Shown one piece after another: positions 35,925 through 46,949 of a DNA stretch of 64,000 nucleotides (the first letter of the stretch is position 1; every line of letters begins with the position of its first letter). The stretch is from Camelus bactrianus. Lineage: Eukaryota; Chordata; Mammalia; Artiodactyla; Camelidae. Under the pieces are notes generated by a model. The model made no database searches. It was given only the letters and a program-made list of their open reading frames with translations, and had not been told where the DNA came from. A program made the position numbers and the translations under genes. The stretch lies in contig NC_133559.1 of assembly GCF_048773025.1 (NCBI RefSeq), positions 15,778,501 through 15,842,500 of the forward strand, written 5' to 3'.

Positions 35925-36073
35925 ATTAGTAGTTATAAATGTGGGCTTTAGAGTCAGAAATCCTAGGTTTGAATCTTGGCACCTGTACGTACTAACCATT
36001 ATTCAGTTTTCTCCTCTATAAGTTATGGTAGTAATAGTACCTACCTCATAGTTTTGGGAGGATTGCTATTATT

Positions 36074-36138
<65 letters not shown>

Positions 36139-36240
36139 TTTGCAAATAGTGAGTTGGTAATATTGTATGGTTATTAAGTACTGCAAATAGTGTCAAGAAC
36201 ATAGTAAGTACTCAAGAAATCTTAGCTGTTTTTATTCTGG
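35925..36240 (+). repeat. MIR SINE interrupted by a microsatellite
   Basis: TGTGGGCTTTAGAGTCAGAA, TAGGTTTGAATCTTGGCACC, TCCTCTATAAGTTATGG and ACATAGTAAGTACTCAAGAA are sense MIR. An ATT run has expanded within its 3' half. Confidence 0.85.
36075..36136. repeat. (ATT)n microsatellite
   Basis: About 20 consecutive ATT trinucleotides, grown from the TATTATTA of the host MIR. Confidence 0.97.
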
Positions 36241-37789
36241 AACCATTGGTTCTATAAATTTAAATTCTGTTCATCTTCATTCAAGTCAGAACCATGAAAG
36301 ACCCTCCCCTGTTCCCTAAGCCTGTGGCTGTACTTTTCTAAAAATAAAACATAGTATCTGGGATAGATGAGTCCCCTCCTTGGGTAGAGGGGAGGGGCCT
36401 TCTCTTTTCCAGTCCAGGAGGCATAGGCAGAATTTTGCCGGTGCTTCTTTCTGATTTTCAGACTGCTCTAGAGTGAATCCTATTTTAAAAGCTTGCTCAG
36501 GCCCAGAATCCATTTGTCTGATCTCAAATTGGATGTTAGCCTGTCAGGTCCAAACCAAAACAACAATGCAATTTACCTTATCTACGCTACATTTCTGGCT
36601 CCCAGAGTGTGGACTTGGCAGCACCTCAGATCCCAGGACGCCGGGGCACACAGCCCGCTGAGCTTTCTTTCCCAGGCCCAGGAAACTGAGCCGATCAGGA
36701 AAATCTGGAAATTTTCAGAAGGCTAGCAAATCACTGCCTCCATTCAGCTTAGGAGATCGACGGGAGGGCCTGTCTGCTCGGAATCCAATCCTCAGCGTTC
36801 CACGTGGATCTGACAGGAAGTGGAGCTGGTTATCAGAGGAGGAGCCATCACCACTTTCTTTCTCTACAAGGTGGCAGGTGGGCAGATCTGCTCAAGGTTC
36901 TTCTGCCTGTGGTGCCCCCCTTGACAAGCTTTGGTGCAATCGGTTGCCCAGATTTTACTGCCACCCCTTATTTATTCCTGAGAGTCTCCCTGAGAGTTCT
37001 CTAAACAAACAACACGTCCCTTGTAAGAGACTCGGCACTCAGAATTGATGGTCTGAAGGTGGATGCCTTCTGTACCACAGATGATAATGGGCAAACATCT
37101 GGCCTCCCACTGGCGGGAAAAGGAACACGTGCCCCTCTGCCTTACATACATACAGATTCCAGTGTAAACTCTGCTGAATCTTACATGAAGCTGTTTTTAC
37201 TGACCTTGAGAAAGGTCACGAAGCTAGTAAACTTGGGTGTTGAGTGATCATCTTGGAAACTGGGAAAGACCAGGCCAGGAAATATATATTTTTACTGGCT
37301 AATCTATTCTTCCTTGATTTCCCCTCCCTTTTTTTAGTTTTCATTTCTCTACTTTTTGGTGGCCTGATATTTTTCTTTTCCCTCTTATCTCTGCTAGTTC
37401 GGAAAATAGGGATTATATTTGTATATTTTTTAGTGGTTATTCAAGAAAGCTGTGGCCTTGTCCTGCTGTGACACTGTCGGTTTCATCTTGTCCCCTGATC
37501 CCAGAACCTTATGTATGCTGTGACTCCAAGCAACAATTTGTTGTAGCTTTTCTCAGCTTCCTTCCAAGGGTCGGGAGCCTGGGTTCAAGAAGTAACCTAG
37601 GTTCTGGTTGCTCTGATTCACCTGAGGAACTTGACTTCTGAGGAGCTGACTGGGCCACCTCTGCCTCCTTCTGCATCCTGGCCCAACAGGTGTGCTTTAG
37701 TTTCCTTCACTACCTCAAATTTCTTTTCTATTTCTGACCAAAACAAATGCACCCCTCTCTGCCTCTCTTTCTCTGTTTCTCTCTTTCAG
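36241..37789. other. Unique non-coding sequence
   Basis: About 36815-36840 has a GGAAGTG (ETS-like) next to GGTTATC (GATA-like), a pairing seen in blood-cell promoters but also expected by chance. No first exon with a signal peptide was found. The hydrophobic frame at 37244-37471 comes from T-rich DNA. Confidence 0.35.
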
Positions 37790-38019
37790 TCTGTCCTTGT
37801 TGCACGCTGGTGGCTATTGATGGTGCTGAAAATATGATCTTCCAGTGTCATCCTTACTGGAAGTCCTTGACTTGTAATAGAACCACACAACCCATCTGCC
37901 TCACCCACATCAGTAGACAGACTGCCAGCCTGCTGGGGAGCACGACAGGGCAAGTCGTCAAATATTGGTTCACGCTATCAGATACAGCCGTCTCGAACTT
38001 GAGCTCCCTCAGAATGCAG
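37790..38019 (+). other. Exon-like block, tentative Ig V-set-like
   Basis: A strong acceptor (CTCTGTTTCTCTCTTTCAG) opens a frame of 76 codons in phase 1, ending at a possible donor CAG|GTGTGC. The frame holds FQCHPYWKSLTCNRTTQPIC and KYWFTLSDTAVSNLSSLRM. This loosely recalls the cysteine spacing and the RYxLxGxxxxxVSLTI-type strand of TREM/CD300/TIM V-set domains. The canonical WC or YWC motif is absent. A frame this long can occur by chance, and flanking text looks repeat-like. I would not call it a gene without a homology search. Confidence 0.2.
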
Positions 38020-38555
38020 GTGTGCAGCATAGGGGACCGTCGCTAACTGGGGAACGCTTACCCCACCTAAAGCTGCTACTTAGCATCAGCTGATTACTGC
38101 AATGGGGGAACGAAAACACTGTATCGTGGAAATATCCAATTTTTTAAGAGAAAAAATTGTGAACAATTAAAAACGTATTTTTAACATTTAGAGAAACTAT
38201 TTGGACTCTGAATTGAAATCCCCTAGGCTCTAAATGTTGACCATTGAGTCTGTGTGAGCTGACACAGACACATGTGGTGGTCAGTGTGGCCCATGTGCTC
38301 CCCGATGTGATTTGTTAGCTGATGTATTTGTTGGTGCCTTCAGCCTCCATGATCACATCTGCATTTCCAAAGGTATGGTACTTGCCTTACAGAACTCCCT
38401 GACATTTTAGGTCCTATATAGAATTTTGGAAGAAGGCAACTATAACTTTTGAATGACAAACAAAATTAAATGCTCTTCTGTTTGTTTGCATCATTGGCAA
38501 GAATTTGGAACACTGTAATTGGAGATGGGGGACTAAGCACATTCGGTATGAAAAC
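38020..38555. other. Unique or unclassified repeat sequence
   Basis: Continues without an open frame. The style of the text (CATGTGGTGGTCAGTGTGGC, CTCCATGATCACATCTGCA) suggests an old repeat that I cannot name. Confidence 0.3.
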
Positions 38556-38559
38556 TGGC

Positions 38560-39355
38560 CATTGAGCATCAAACTCATGGTCACGCAGCCTTGGGTTTGA
38601 ATGCTGGCTCCTCTATTTTCTAGAGGTTTGATTTTAGGCAGATTACTTATCCCCTCTGAACTTCACTTTCCTGATCTATCACGTGTGGAAAACAATGCCT
38701 GCTGTGGGTTAAATGAGATAATATGCACATGTTGTGGAAAAACGTTACAGCTTGGTGTTACAGCTCAGAGTTACTGCTCAGTTCTGACAGCAACCTGGAT
38801 CGGCGCTAGAGACCAAGCAGCAGGCGGAGAGTTGGTGAACTCAAGTGTATTACACCAGCGGGCCCACCGAAGTTAACCCTTCCAGCTCTGGACCCTGCCT
38901 GTAGGTTTACACAGGCCTTTTATAGGCTGCCAATTTTACACTTTGCAACGTCATATGCAAATAAAGTACAACAGAAGTTGACCAACCAGGAACAAGCTTT
39001 GCAAAAATAGACCAATCAGGAGTGAGCTCCATGCAAATGAAGCACTACAAATGGACCAATCAGAAGTTAGGGAAGTGGACCAATCAGAAGTGAGAGTAAT
39101 AACCAATCAGCAGTGAAGGAAATAACCAATCAGAAGTGAGCTCAGGGAACCAGTAGAATTCTAGGTGTGAGTTAGCCGCTTCAGAGGCAAAAAGTGAGAT
39201 AGAGCCTCTGGGCCAGGGAACCGGAGGGTGCTGGGAGGAGAGCAGCGGCCCTGCCTAGGAGTACTGCCGATCTTTTTATGGGGCTTCCCGCCTCTCACAG
39301 AGCAGAGTGCCTGGTATGGAGTGGGGTTCAATAGTGGTGGTTATTATTAGCAGCC
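38560..39355 (+). repeat. MIR SINE split by a solo LTR
   Basis: The left part has GGGTTTGAATGCTGGCTCCT and TTAGGCAGATTACTTATCCC. The right part resumes with GAGCAGAGTGCCTGGTATGG and GTGGTTATTATTA. Together they form a sense MIR interrupted at about 38729/39300. Confidence 0.85.
38730..39299 (-). mobile_element. Solo LTR of an ERV class I element, fossil
   Basis: On the minus strand it starts TGTGAGAGGCGGG and ends CCACAACA, about 570 bp with TG...CA ends. The U3 part carries five CCAATCAG boxes and one variant (as ATTGG on the LTR strand) and two ATGCAAAT octamers. A TATA box (TATAAAAGGC) lies near 38915-38924 and is followed by an R/U5 part containing GGTGGGCCCGCTGG. This is the layout of a gammaretrovirus-like LTR. 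No internal region remains, so it looks like the product of LTR-LTR recombination. No clean target duplication could be read. It is clearly younger than the MIR it entered. Confidence 0.8.
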
Positions 39356-39575
39356 CAGATCCAGGCTTCTGAGATACTGAACTGATTTGTGGCAAAACCT
39401 GACCCGAACTGATAAAAAGCTGATTATAATCTTTATGTATCCTTTTTGGTGTGAATATTTGTAAGTTTCACTGAGCAAATATTAAAATGTTTGATTACAG
39501 GTGCTACCCCAGAACGTCTATTATTTTTCTAAAATTTGAAAAGTTGTGAATTTTACAATATATTTGATTCTACAG

Positions 39576-39676
39576 GTGTTGGCTAAAAGATAAAGAATCT
39601 GTAGTTGCAAGGATATATCAGCAAGTGGAGAATGACACAATCAAAACTGAACCCATAACCACAAAACTGGTGGAAG
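39576..39676 (+). other. Exon-like block, tentative V-domain end
   Basis: Acceptor TATTTGATTCTACAG, 33 open codons and donor GAAG|GTGAGAGTA. The frame reads KDKESVVARIYQQVENDT then KTEPITTKLVE and ends in phase 1, as V-set exons of TREM/CD300/TIM receptors do. The second V-domain cysteine expected before the RIY is replaced by Ala. The entry phase 2 does not match the first-choice donor at 38019, though a donor two bases downstream would fit. Chance is a serious alternative. Confidence 0.18.
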
Positions 39677-41140
39677 GTGAGAGTAAATAAATGATTAGAA
39701 ATGGGGGCTGGCGGTTAGGGAGGTAAATTTGGGAGGGCTTCCTGGAGGGAGTGGCCTTTTGAGCCTGATCTCAGGAGAAATGAAGGAACTGCGTTTGGTG
39801 AAGAGGCAGCAAGTTCCAGGAGAATACACAAGATTGTTGGGTGTCTTTCAGAGGTTCCTAGCAAACCAAACTGCTTTTAAGTCTATGCAGTGTCTTGGAG
39901 AGTGAGTTACCACCTATAGAGAGATGCACCTGGGGACTTGACAAGGAAGAGAGTTGCTGGTAGGGAGGAGTGTGAAGAATGGAGTGAGAAGACCCATTTT
40001 ATGGTGAAATGCTGTTGGAGAGAAAGAACATTTTGAATGGCCCCTGAGGAGCCCTTTGCCTGTCTAGGCTGAGGACCGAGTTCTGCTCACTCACAGCTCT
40101 CTTCATATGACTTCTCCATATGCCAGCAAGCTATTGCTACATTTAAGTATGCTTTCCTGGAGCTGGGACCATGGCAAGCCAACATTTCTAAACCACACAT
40201 CCTTGATCTTTCCCCACTCTGCTTGTCTGTTTTTAATGAACTGAAGATGATACTGAAGAGATGATCTGGCTGAGCGGGGAGTTGCTGTGAACAAGGGAGT
40301 AATGAAACTTGGTTTATGTTTCAGAAAAAGCACTCTGCTACAGTGTGGGCTGGAAATGGGCAATACGAGACACAGGAAAAATACATGTCTTATTTATCAC
40401 TCTCTTCCCAGCACTTAGGACAGTGCCTGGCACATGCTTGTGTAATTAATTTATTAACAAACATAATGCCCATCTTGGCACAATCTCCTCCCCAGCATGG
40501 AAAACAGAGCATTGATGACCCATTAAAAGGTAGCACTGGATCTGCACTTCCTTTACCCTGTGGGAGCAGCAATGGTCAGAGAACAAGGAGGCTCTGAAAC
40601 AATGTTTTACATTTAGGAACAGCTGAACTGCTCACATACCACTCCTGTTGTCTACAACTGTAGGAGGGGAGCTAAGGGGAACCGCAAGAAACAGAAAAAC
40701 ACTAAGCACCTCCTGGGACATGCAACAGTGAGGGGTTAGCTGGTACTACTGAGAGTAGCTCTGGTCTCTGAGTCCAGTATGGAATCCCCAAGTCTCTCTA
40801 ATGAGAAGATACTTTTATCTTCCTCAGTGTTTTCTCTTCCCTGAGGGGGAGTGTTATTCCAGGCAGATGTGTGAGAGTTGAAAGGATGAGTCACTGATTG
40901 TTGGACAGGATGCATGCAGGGAAGGCACATCGTGAAGGTGCCTATGGTAAACTCCGTAGATTTTGGAGAGGAAGGGGCAGAGTCATTGTTTACTTAGAAG
41001 TGATAATTTGCTGGTTGGAAATTACTGGTTTGAGGCAGACTTATTAATCTAGCTCTGGTTTATTCAGTTGTTGCTTACCTGAACTTCTCCCCCACACATC
41101 TGCAGGATTGATGTTACTGTTCTTCCAATTATATGTGTGC
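39677..41140. other. Unique sequence with an L2 end at 40385-40465
   Basis: CACTTAGGACAGTGCCTGGC then ACATGCTTGTGTAATTAATT is a sense L2 end. The rest is unassigned, and ORFs here have no domain support. Confidence 0.4.
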
Positions 41141-41149
41141 TTGAGAGGG

Positions 41150-41322
41150 CTGCCTTATTGACACGTTGGGGTTATGACTGTCCAGCGGCCCTAGGTCTCT
41201 GTCCAACGTCTCTGTGCCTTGATCTTGGAAGTCCAGCCCCCAGAACTGTGAGAAATAAATTATTGTTGAAGTTCTCTGGTCTGTGAAATTCTGTTATAGC
41301 AGCCCAAACTGTCTGAGACACT
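41150..41322 (+). mobile_element. MST/MLT1-type LTR 3' part, fossil
   Basis: CTTGGAAGTCCAGCCCCCAG, AACTGTGAGAAATAAATTAT and GAAATTCTGTTATAGCAGCC then CAAACTGTCTGAGACA give the 3' end of a MaLR LTR in sense orientation. Confidence 0.75.
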
Positions 41323-41460
41323 CAGACTTCTAATTCTTGTCCTCTTGGATCTATGCCTGCTCCCACTGCCTTTGTCTGAAGGACCCTGTAGAATCATTGC
41401 CTGAGGCAATCCTGACAGATTGAAAGCCACAGGAATCCTGGCCTTGGGGGCCAAGCGTTA

Positions 41461-41570
41461 GAGTGAACAACTGTCCTGGTTTGCCCAGGACGGAGGGGCT
41501 TCCTGGGATTCTGGACCTCCAGTGCTAAAACTGGGAGAGTCCTGGTAATCAGGAGGGTTGGTCACCCTAC
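41461..41570. mobile_element. Small DNA element with inverted ends
   Basis: AGTGAACAACTGTCCTGGTT ... CCAGGAC at the left mirrors GTCCTGG ... GTTGGTCACCCTAC at the right over about 30 bp. This matches a common ancient mammalian non-autonomous DNA repeat whose exact name I cannot give. Confidence 0.6.
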
Positions 41571-42734
41571 TGAAGAACATATGCAGGACCGTAGTACCCC
41601 TGCTCCAAGAAATGATCCAGGGTGACAGAGAAACATATTTTGGAGGCTGTCATCAGGGGAACAAAGGGGGATTACTAGACTAAACTGTGTTTTTCTCTGG
41701 GGCTCATATTTGCTCTTTTTCCTGAATGTAGAACAGAGAGTAAGAAAGCTGACCAGTGGGGGAAGGCAAGTGTCACAGCTGGGACAATGGTTACTGACAC
41801 AATGGCCCTGTCTCTTCATTTCTCTGCACAAATCCCCGAAGGTTAGTCTTTTCAATGACCATGTAATCCAGAGATCCCCGAGTCTAGGCAAATGGCTCAT
41901 TTATTTCCAGCAGTATTTGAGACAATGAAATTCTAGCACAGTCAGGGAGTCTGGGCTGTCCCTTGGAAGGGAATGTCCTAGGACTTGACCTGTTTCACCA
42001 GGTTTGGCCAAGTGTTTAGAATGGGATCAATTCATTTCCTCTTTGGAATCGATTCCATGCTTTGCCGGGGAGAGAGGTCTGCCCTAGATTGCTGCACAAG
42101 CATTTATGCTATTCTTTCTTTATTTATTTCAGACTGGGAAAGGATACCTATTAGTGATAGGAAGAATAACATGTACAGCCAGTTGTGTGCTGGAGTTAGC
42201 GTGTCCTGGCTCAGAAGAGCCAGTTGTTAAATTTTCAGGAAATCTGAGAGCCTGTTATTGAAAAGTAAACTCAGCAATTATTAAAATTACATTATGCAAA
42301 CTTACAATTAAATCATATTAAAACAAAAGTGATAAATACTTAAAACTCATTACTTCCTAATTATTTTCCTATTATCTGTGTTCTCAGGATTATATGTACT
42401 TATTGTACCTGTATGACAGAAATTCTCAGTAATGGAATGTTACTGTTCATCTCTTCCCAAATCTGTGTTCACTAGTGTCAGGGTGGTAGCTAAAATCAGC
42501 CACAATGGGAGAGACACCATCAATCACAAACACAACCAATCAGCCTCTTGCCTTCCGAGAATCACTTATTAAATATATACCAGCAAGCCACTTTGTAAAG
42601 TCATCATCCATTGAGGGCTTGCTATGTGCCTAGGCATAAGTCCAAGAACTTTGTAAGTCAGTTGATCACTTTTTCAGTCAATACTAAGTCATCACGTACA
42701 ATATGCCAGGTTCCATTATTAGTATATTATTATT
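41571..42734. other. Unique non-coding sequence
   Basis: No gene. A minus ORF of 112 codons at 41562-41900 has no domain signal. L2-like scraps may occur at 42610-42720. Confidence 0.35.
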
Positions 42735-42985
42735 ATTGGCCAATATATACTGAGTACCTGCTGTGTGCCTTGCACTCTTGTAAGTGTTTTACATTTATTA
42801 GCTGCTTAATCCTTGGGCTAACTCTTGGAGGAGATTCTATTATTGTCCTCGTTTTACAGATGGGAAAACTGAAGAACTGAGAAGTTGAGTAATATTCCCA
42901 GGTTCACACAGCTAGGTTGCAGCCCATATTGAAACCCAGAAACCTGGTTCTGGAGCCCATGCTTTTAACCACTAAGCTCTCCTGC
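42735..42985 (-). repeat. MIR SINE, nearly full length
   Basis: CTGAGTACCTGCTGTGTGCC, CTCGTTTTACAGATGGGAAA, AGGTTCACACAGCTAGGTTG and CTTTTAACCACTAAGCTCTC follow antisense MIR. Confidence 0.9.
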
Positions 42986-42989
42986 CTCT

Positions 42990-43180
42990 TGTTGCCTCAA
43001 GGTACCAAGGATACAGCAGTGAACAAGCAAAGTCCTTGACTTCATGGGGCTTACACTCTGGTGGGTAGGGAGGTAGGTGTTAAACAGTAAACATGTAAAT
43101 ATGTTGATGACAATTGGTGATAAGTTCCATGGATAAAAATAAAGCAATGTAAGGGTAATAGAAAACACTGAAATAGGGAG
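42990..43180 (-). repeat. LINE-2 3' fragment
   Basis: AAGGATACAGCAGTGAACAA, GGGGCTTACACTCTGGTGGG and GGTGATAAGTTCCATGGATA are antisense L2. Confidence 0.8.
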
Positions 43181-43204
43181 GGTACATTACTTCATTTATC
43201 TCAC

Positions 43205-44175
43205 ATTTATTGATTGATTGATTGATTGATTTAAAACATTTATTGAGTTATAGTCATTTTATAATATTGTATCAAATTCCAGTGTAGAGCACAATTTTTC
43301 AGTTATACATGAACATACATACATTCATTGTCACATTCTCTTTCACTCTGAGCCACCACAAGATCCTGTATGTATGTCCCTGTGCTACACAGTACAATCT
43401 TGTTTATCTATTCTACATTTTGAAATCAAAGTCTGTCTCTTCCCACCCCCCATTCCCCTGGCAACCACAAGTTTGTATTCTATGTCTATGAGTCTGTTTC
43501 TGTTTTGTATTTGTTTTTGTTTTTGTTTTAGGTTCCACATATGAGCGATCTCATATGGTATTTTTCTTTCTCTTTCTGGCTTACTTCACTTAGAATGACA
43601 TTCTCCAGGAACATCCATGTTGCTGCAAATGGCGTTATGTTGTCGGTTTTTATGGCTGAGTAGTATTCCACTGTATAAATATACCACTTCTTCTTTATCC
43701 AGTCATCTGTTGATGGACATTTAGGCTGTTTCCCATGTCTTGGCTATTGTAAATAGTGCTGCTATGAACATTGGGGTGCAAGTGTCATTTTGGAGTAGGG
43801 TTCCTTCTGGATGTATGCCCAGGAGCAGGATTCCTGGGTCATATGGTAAGTCTATTCCTAGTCTTTTGAGGAATCTCCATACTGTTTTCTACAGTGGCTG
43901 CACCAAACTGCATTCCCACTAGCAGTGTAGGAGGGTTCCCTTTTCTCCACAGCCTCTCCAGCATTTGTCATTTGTGGACTTTTGAATGATGGCCATTCTG
44001 ACTGGTGTGAGGTGATACCTCATCATAGTTTTGATTTGCATTTCTCTGATAATTAGTGATATTGAGCACTTTTTCATGTGCCTATTGATCATTTGTATGT
44101 CTTCCTTGGAGAATTGCTTGTTTAGGTCTTCTGCCCATTTTTGGATTGGGTTGTTTGTTTTTTTCTTATTAAGCC
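43205..44175 (-). mobile_element. LINE-1 insertion, 5' truncated, fairly young
   Basis: A 971-bp antisense 3' end of a camelid-lineage L1: AGGTTCCACATATGAGCGAT, GGCTGAGTAGTATTCCACTG, CCTGGGTCATATGGTAAGTC, ending in GGATTGGGTTGTTTG. It is flanked by a perfect 12-bp duplication CATTTATCTCAC (43193-43204 and 44176-44187). The tail has become an (AATC)n run, seen as TTGA repeats at 43207-43231. It is better preserved than other L1 copies here apart from those near 60 kb. Confidence 0.93.
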
Positions 44176-44187
44176 CATTTATCTCAC

Positions 44188-44350
44188 TTTTAATCTACTA
44201 CTATCTTCATTCTGCAGATGAGGAAATTGAAAATCACAGTGGTTAAAACCACATTGAAGGATAACACAGCTGTTAAGTGATGGAGCTGGGATTCACACAT
44301 ACAGCAGCCTGGTTCCCAAGTCTGTGCATATTTCCCCTACATGCCTGCTT
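44188..44350 (-). repeat. MIR fragment beyond the LINE-1
   Basis: TTCATTCTGCAGATGAGGAA and ACACAGCTGTTAAGTGATGG continue the antisense MIR that begins left of the L1 (about 43180-43204). Confidence 0.8.
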
Positions 44351-45200
44351 CCTTCTGCTTCTTGAAGTTCCCAGGTTATCAGACTCTTAGTTCAAGCTTG
44401 AGTTTCCTGTGCAAACTCAGCTCAGTTGGACTCTGCCCTGTGTCCATCCTCCTTTGTTTCTCTGTCCACCAAAGCCACATGAGGGGATAAATCAGTGTTC
44501 AGCTCACAGTCATCCTGAAAACTGGCAGGACCAGGGACCCCTGAGAAGCCTGCATGAATGAAAGTAACATCTCCAATTTGGAACCAGCCACATGGCTCTT
44601 CTCCACGTTGGTCACCAAGGGGGTTTTGTCTGTGAAAACAGACTTATTGTGGCTAATACAGGTCGCAGGTGGAAAGGCCAGGGACTGACGGAGTTTAACT
44701 GGATTCCATTAGCACTCAAAACAAGCTCAGAGAACAGGCATTGTAGGGGCTCGTGGGAACTGCTCTTTCAAGCCCCCTACATTGCCCCACTGGAAATACT
44801 GTATTTAATGTCAACTTAGTTTGACCTTTAGTCTTGGTGGCATTTACTAATTCTGTGAAAGCAGCCATTTCTCAGTTTCTCTGAAGCTTAATAGATCATC
44901 AGACCATTAGTTAAACACAGCGCAGTTTATGCAAAGGGGAAAGTCTCTCAAATGTTTCACCCACAACTTGGAAAAATATATAGAACAACTTCTATTATTT
45001 TGGCTCATTTAAATTTCTGATGCCAGGGGAATCAAAAGAAAGTGGTGTTTTAACTATAGTTCAAAGCATCAGTTTGACATCTTTGGGAAGCTAAGAAAAG
45101 CCAGAGCTCTCAAAGTGGGTCTGATTCTTGGGTTGGAGGAAAGCTCTCTTGTTACAAATATTTCAGGGTCCCTGATCATTCAGTGATAGATAGCCACCAG
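44351..45200. other. Unique non-coding sequence
   Basis: No gene or repeat recognised. Confidence 0.35.
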
Positions 45201-45203
45201 GTG

Positions 45204-46409
45204 TATTAGTTTTTCATTGCTGTCATAACGAATTATCACAAATCTACCAGCTTAAAATAACACTCATTTATTATCTCACAGTTCAGGCAGAAGTCCAAGG
45301 GGGCTCAGCTGAGTTCTTTGCTTAGGAGTTCATAGTGCCAAAATCAAGCTGTTGCCCAGGCTGGGCTCTTATTAAGGGGGAACCTGCTTCCAGGCTCACT
45401 CAGGTCACTTGCAGAATTCGGCTCCTTGTAGTAGTAGAGCTGAGGTCCCAGTGTCCTGACTCTTAGAGGGAGGTTTTCACTTCTGGAGGCCACCTGCATT
45501 CCCTGGCACCTGCACCCCCATGTTCGTCGCCGCATTCCTCACAATAGCCAACGTATGGAAACAACCTAAGTGTCTGTCAACAGATGAATGCATAAATAAG
45601 AGATGTTGTGTATATGGGATATTAGTCAGCCATAAAGAAAAAGAAATCTTGCCATTTGCAACAACATGAATGGATCTAGAGGGTATTATACTCAGTGAAA
45701 TAAGCCAGATAAGAAAAAGAAGTACTGGATCACCTCCCTTATATACATAACATTGTAAAAAGTTGAACTCCTAGAAACAGATAGTAGAAGAGTAGTTACC
45801 AGGGGCTGGAGGGAGAGTCGGGGAAATGAGGAGATGTTGGTCAAAGAGCACAAACTTCAAGTTAGAAGATAAATAAGTTCTAGGGATCTAATTCACAGCA
45901 CGGTGACTATAGCTAACACTACTGCATTATACACTTGAAAGTTGCTAAAAGAGTAGATCTTAAATTTTCCTCCCACAAAAGAAAAAGAGAAATAGTAATT
46001 ATGTGACATGATGGAGGTTTTAGCTAACTCTAAGGTGGTAATAATTTTGCAAAGTACATCAAATCAACATGTTGTATGCCTGAAACATACATAAATTTAT
46101 GTGTCAATTATACCTCAATAAAACTGGGGGTAAAAAACCAGAAATGGCAGATGGAGAATCCTTCTCACCGTTCAAATCTTGTGACCTTTCTGCCAAATCT
46201 CTTCTGCTGCTGGCTAGAGAAAGTTCTCTGCTTTTAAGTGCTCATGTGACTAGACTGGTCCACTTGGATTATCCAGGCTAAACTCCCTATTATAAGATTA
46301 GTAACCTTAATTACACTTGCAAAGTCCCTTTTGCTCAGTATTGTAACGCAGTCACAGGTTTGGAATTAGGGTGTGGGCAATTTTGGCAGAGTGCATTCTG
46401 TCTTTCATA
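45204..46409 (-). mobile_element. MLT1A-type LTR split by LINE-1, fossil
   Basis: The left part (45204-45516) has GTGTATTAGTTTTTCATTGC, TATCACAAATCTACCAGC and GCCACCTGCATTCCCTGGC. The right part (46133-46409) has GGATTATCCAGGCTAAACTC, CCCTATTATAAGATTAG, AACCTTAATTACACTTGCAA and TCACAGGTTTGGAATTAGGG. Joined, these are the reverse complement of an MLT1A-like MaLR LTR with TGTGGTAGGC-type and AACTAATAC-type ends. It is early-placental in age with no internal genes. Confidence 0.85.
45517..46128 (+). mobile_element. LINE-1 3' end inside MLT1A LTR
   Basis: CCCCATGTTCGTCGCCGCAT, AATAGCCAACGTATGGAAAC, ATTAGTCAGCCATAAAGAAA, AGTTACCAGGGGCTGGAGGG and GTGTCAATTATACCTCAATA are sense L1 ORF2 end and 3' UTR (L1MA/MB-like). 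It ends in a short A-rich tail. No clean target duplication was read. Confidence 0.9.
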
Positions 46410-46649
46410 CTAGGTATCCCCTTGGTTCCTGTGGGACTCAGACACTTGGCTTACAGGATTCTGGAGGCAACATTGTGATGGTGCTTTGGAAGCTGAATAT
46501 GCCATCCAGTTGTGAGGTTTGGGACCTGTCTTAGAGGTGAGAATAAACAGATGTGTAGTTAGAAATCAGGTTCATGAATTCTGAGTGAAAATGGATATTT
46601 CCAATTACAATTTTCTGCCCCTTAATATGACAACTCCTTTATGAACACG
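46410..46649. other. Unique non-coding sequence
   Basis: Nothing recognised. Confidence 0.3.
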
Positions 46650-46945
46650 CATCCATTTAGTTTCACAAGTATTTACTGAGCACTTACTATGTGCCTGGCA
46701 CTATTCCAAGTACTGAGAATATAGCAATACAGAAGAGACAAAAATCCCTGATCTCATGAAGCTTACATTCCAGTATTTGGAAGCACAAAACAAACTCAGT
46801 GAGTAATTCATACAATATATTAAAAGGTAAAAAATATGAAGAAAAAGAAAGTACAGGAGGGGGATAGGGCGCAGCCTAGTGATTTTGGGGTAGATTGCAG
46901 CTTTCAATGAAGACGGTTGGGTAAGACCTCACTGGGAAGTTAAGA
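46650..46945 (-). repeat. LINE-2 3' region
   Basis: GTATTTACTGAGCACTTACT, ATGTGCCTGGCACTATTCCA, CATGAAGCTTACATTCCAGT and GTAAGACCTCACTGGGAAG are antisense L2. Confidence 0.85.
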
Positions 46946-46949
46946 AGTC

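Noticed and set aside
37244-37471. Hydrophobic 75-codon frame that could be a membrane segment
   Set aside because: It comes from a T-rich stretch (runs of TTT and CTT), lacks splice sites, and lies upstream of the tentative V-like block, where a membrane exon would not be expected.
41562-41900. 112-codon minus-strand ORF
   Set aside because: No domain signal, and it partly overlaps the edge of a small DNA element.
43500-43535. Repeated GTTTTT units considered as a regulatory or satellite array
   Set aside because: They belong to the 3' UTR of the inserted LINE-1.
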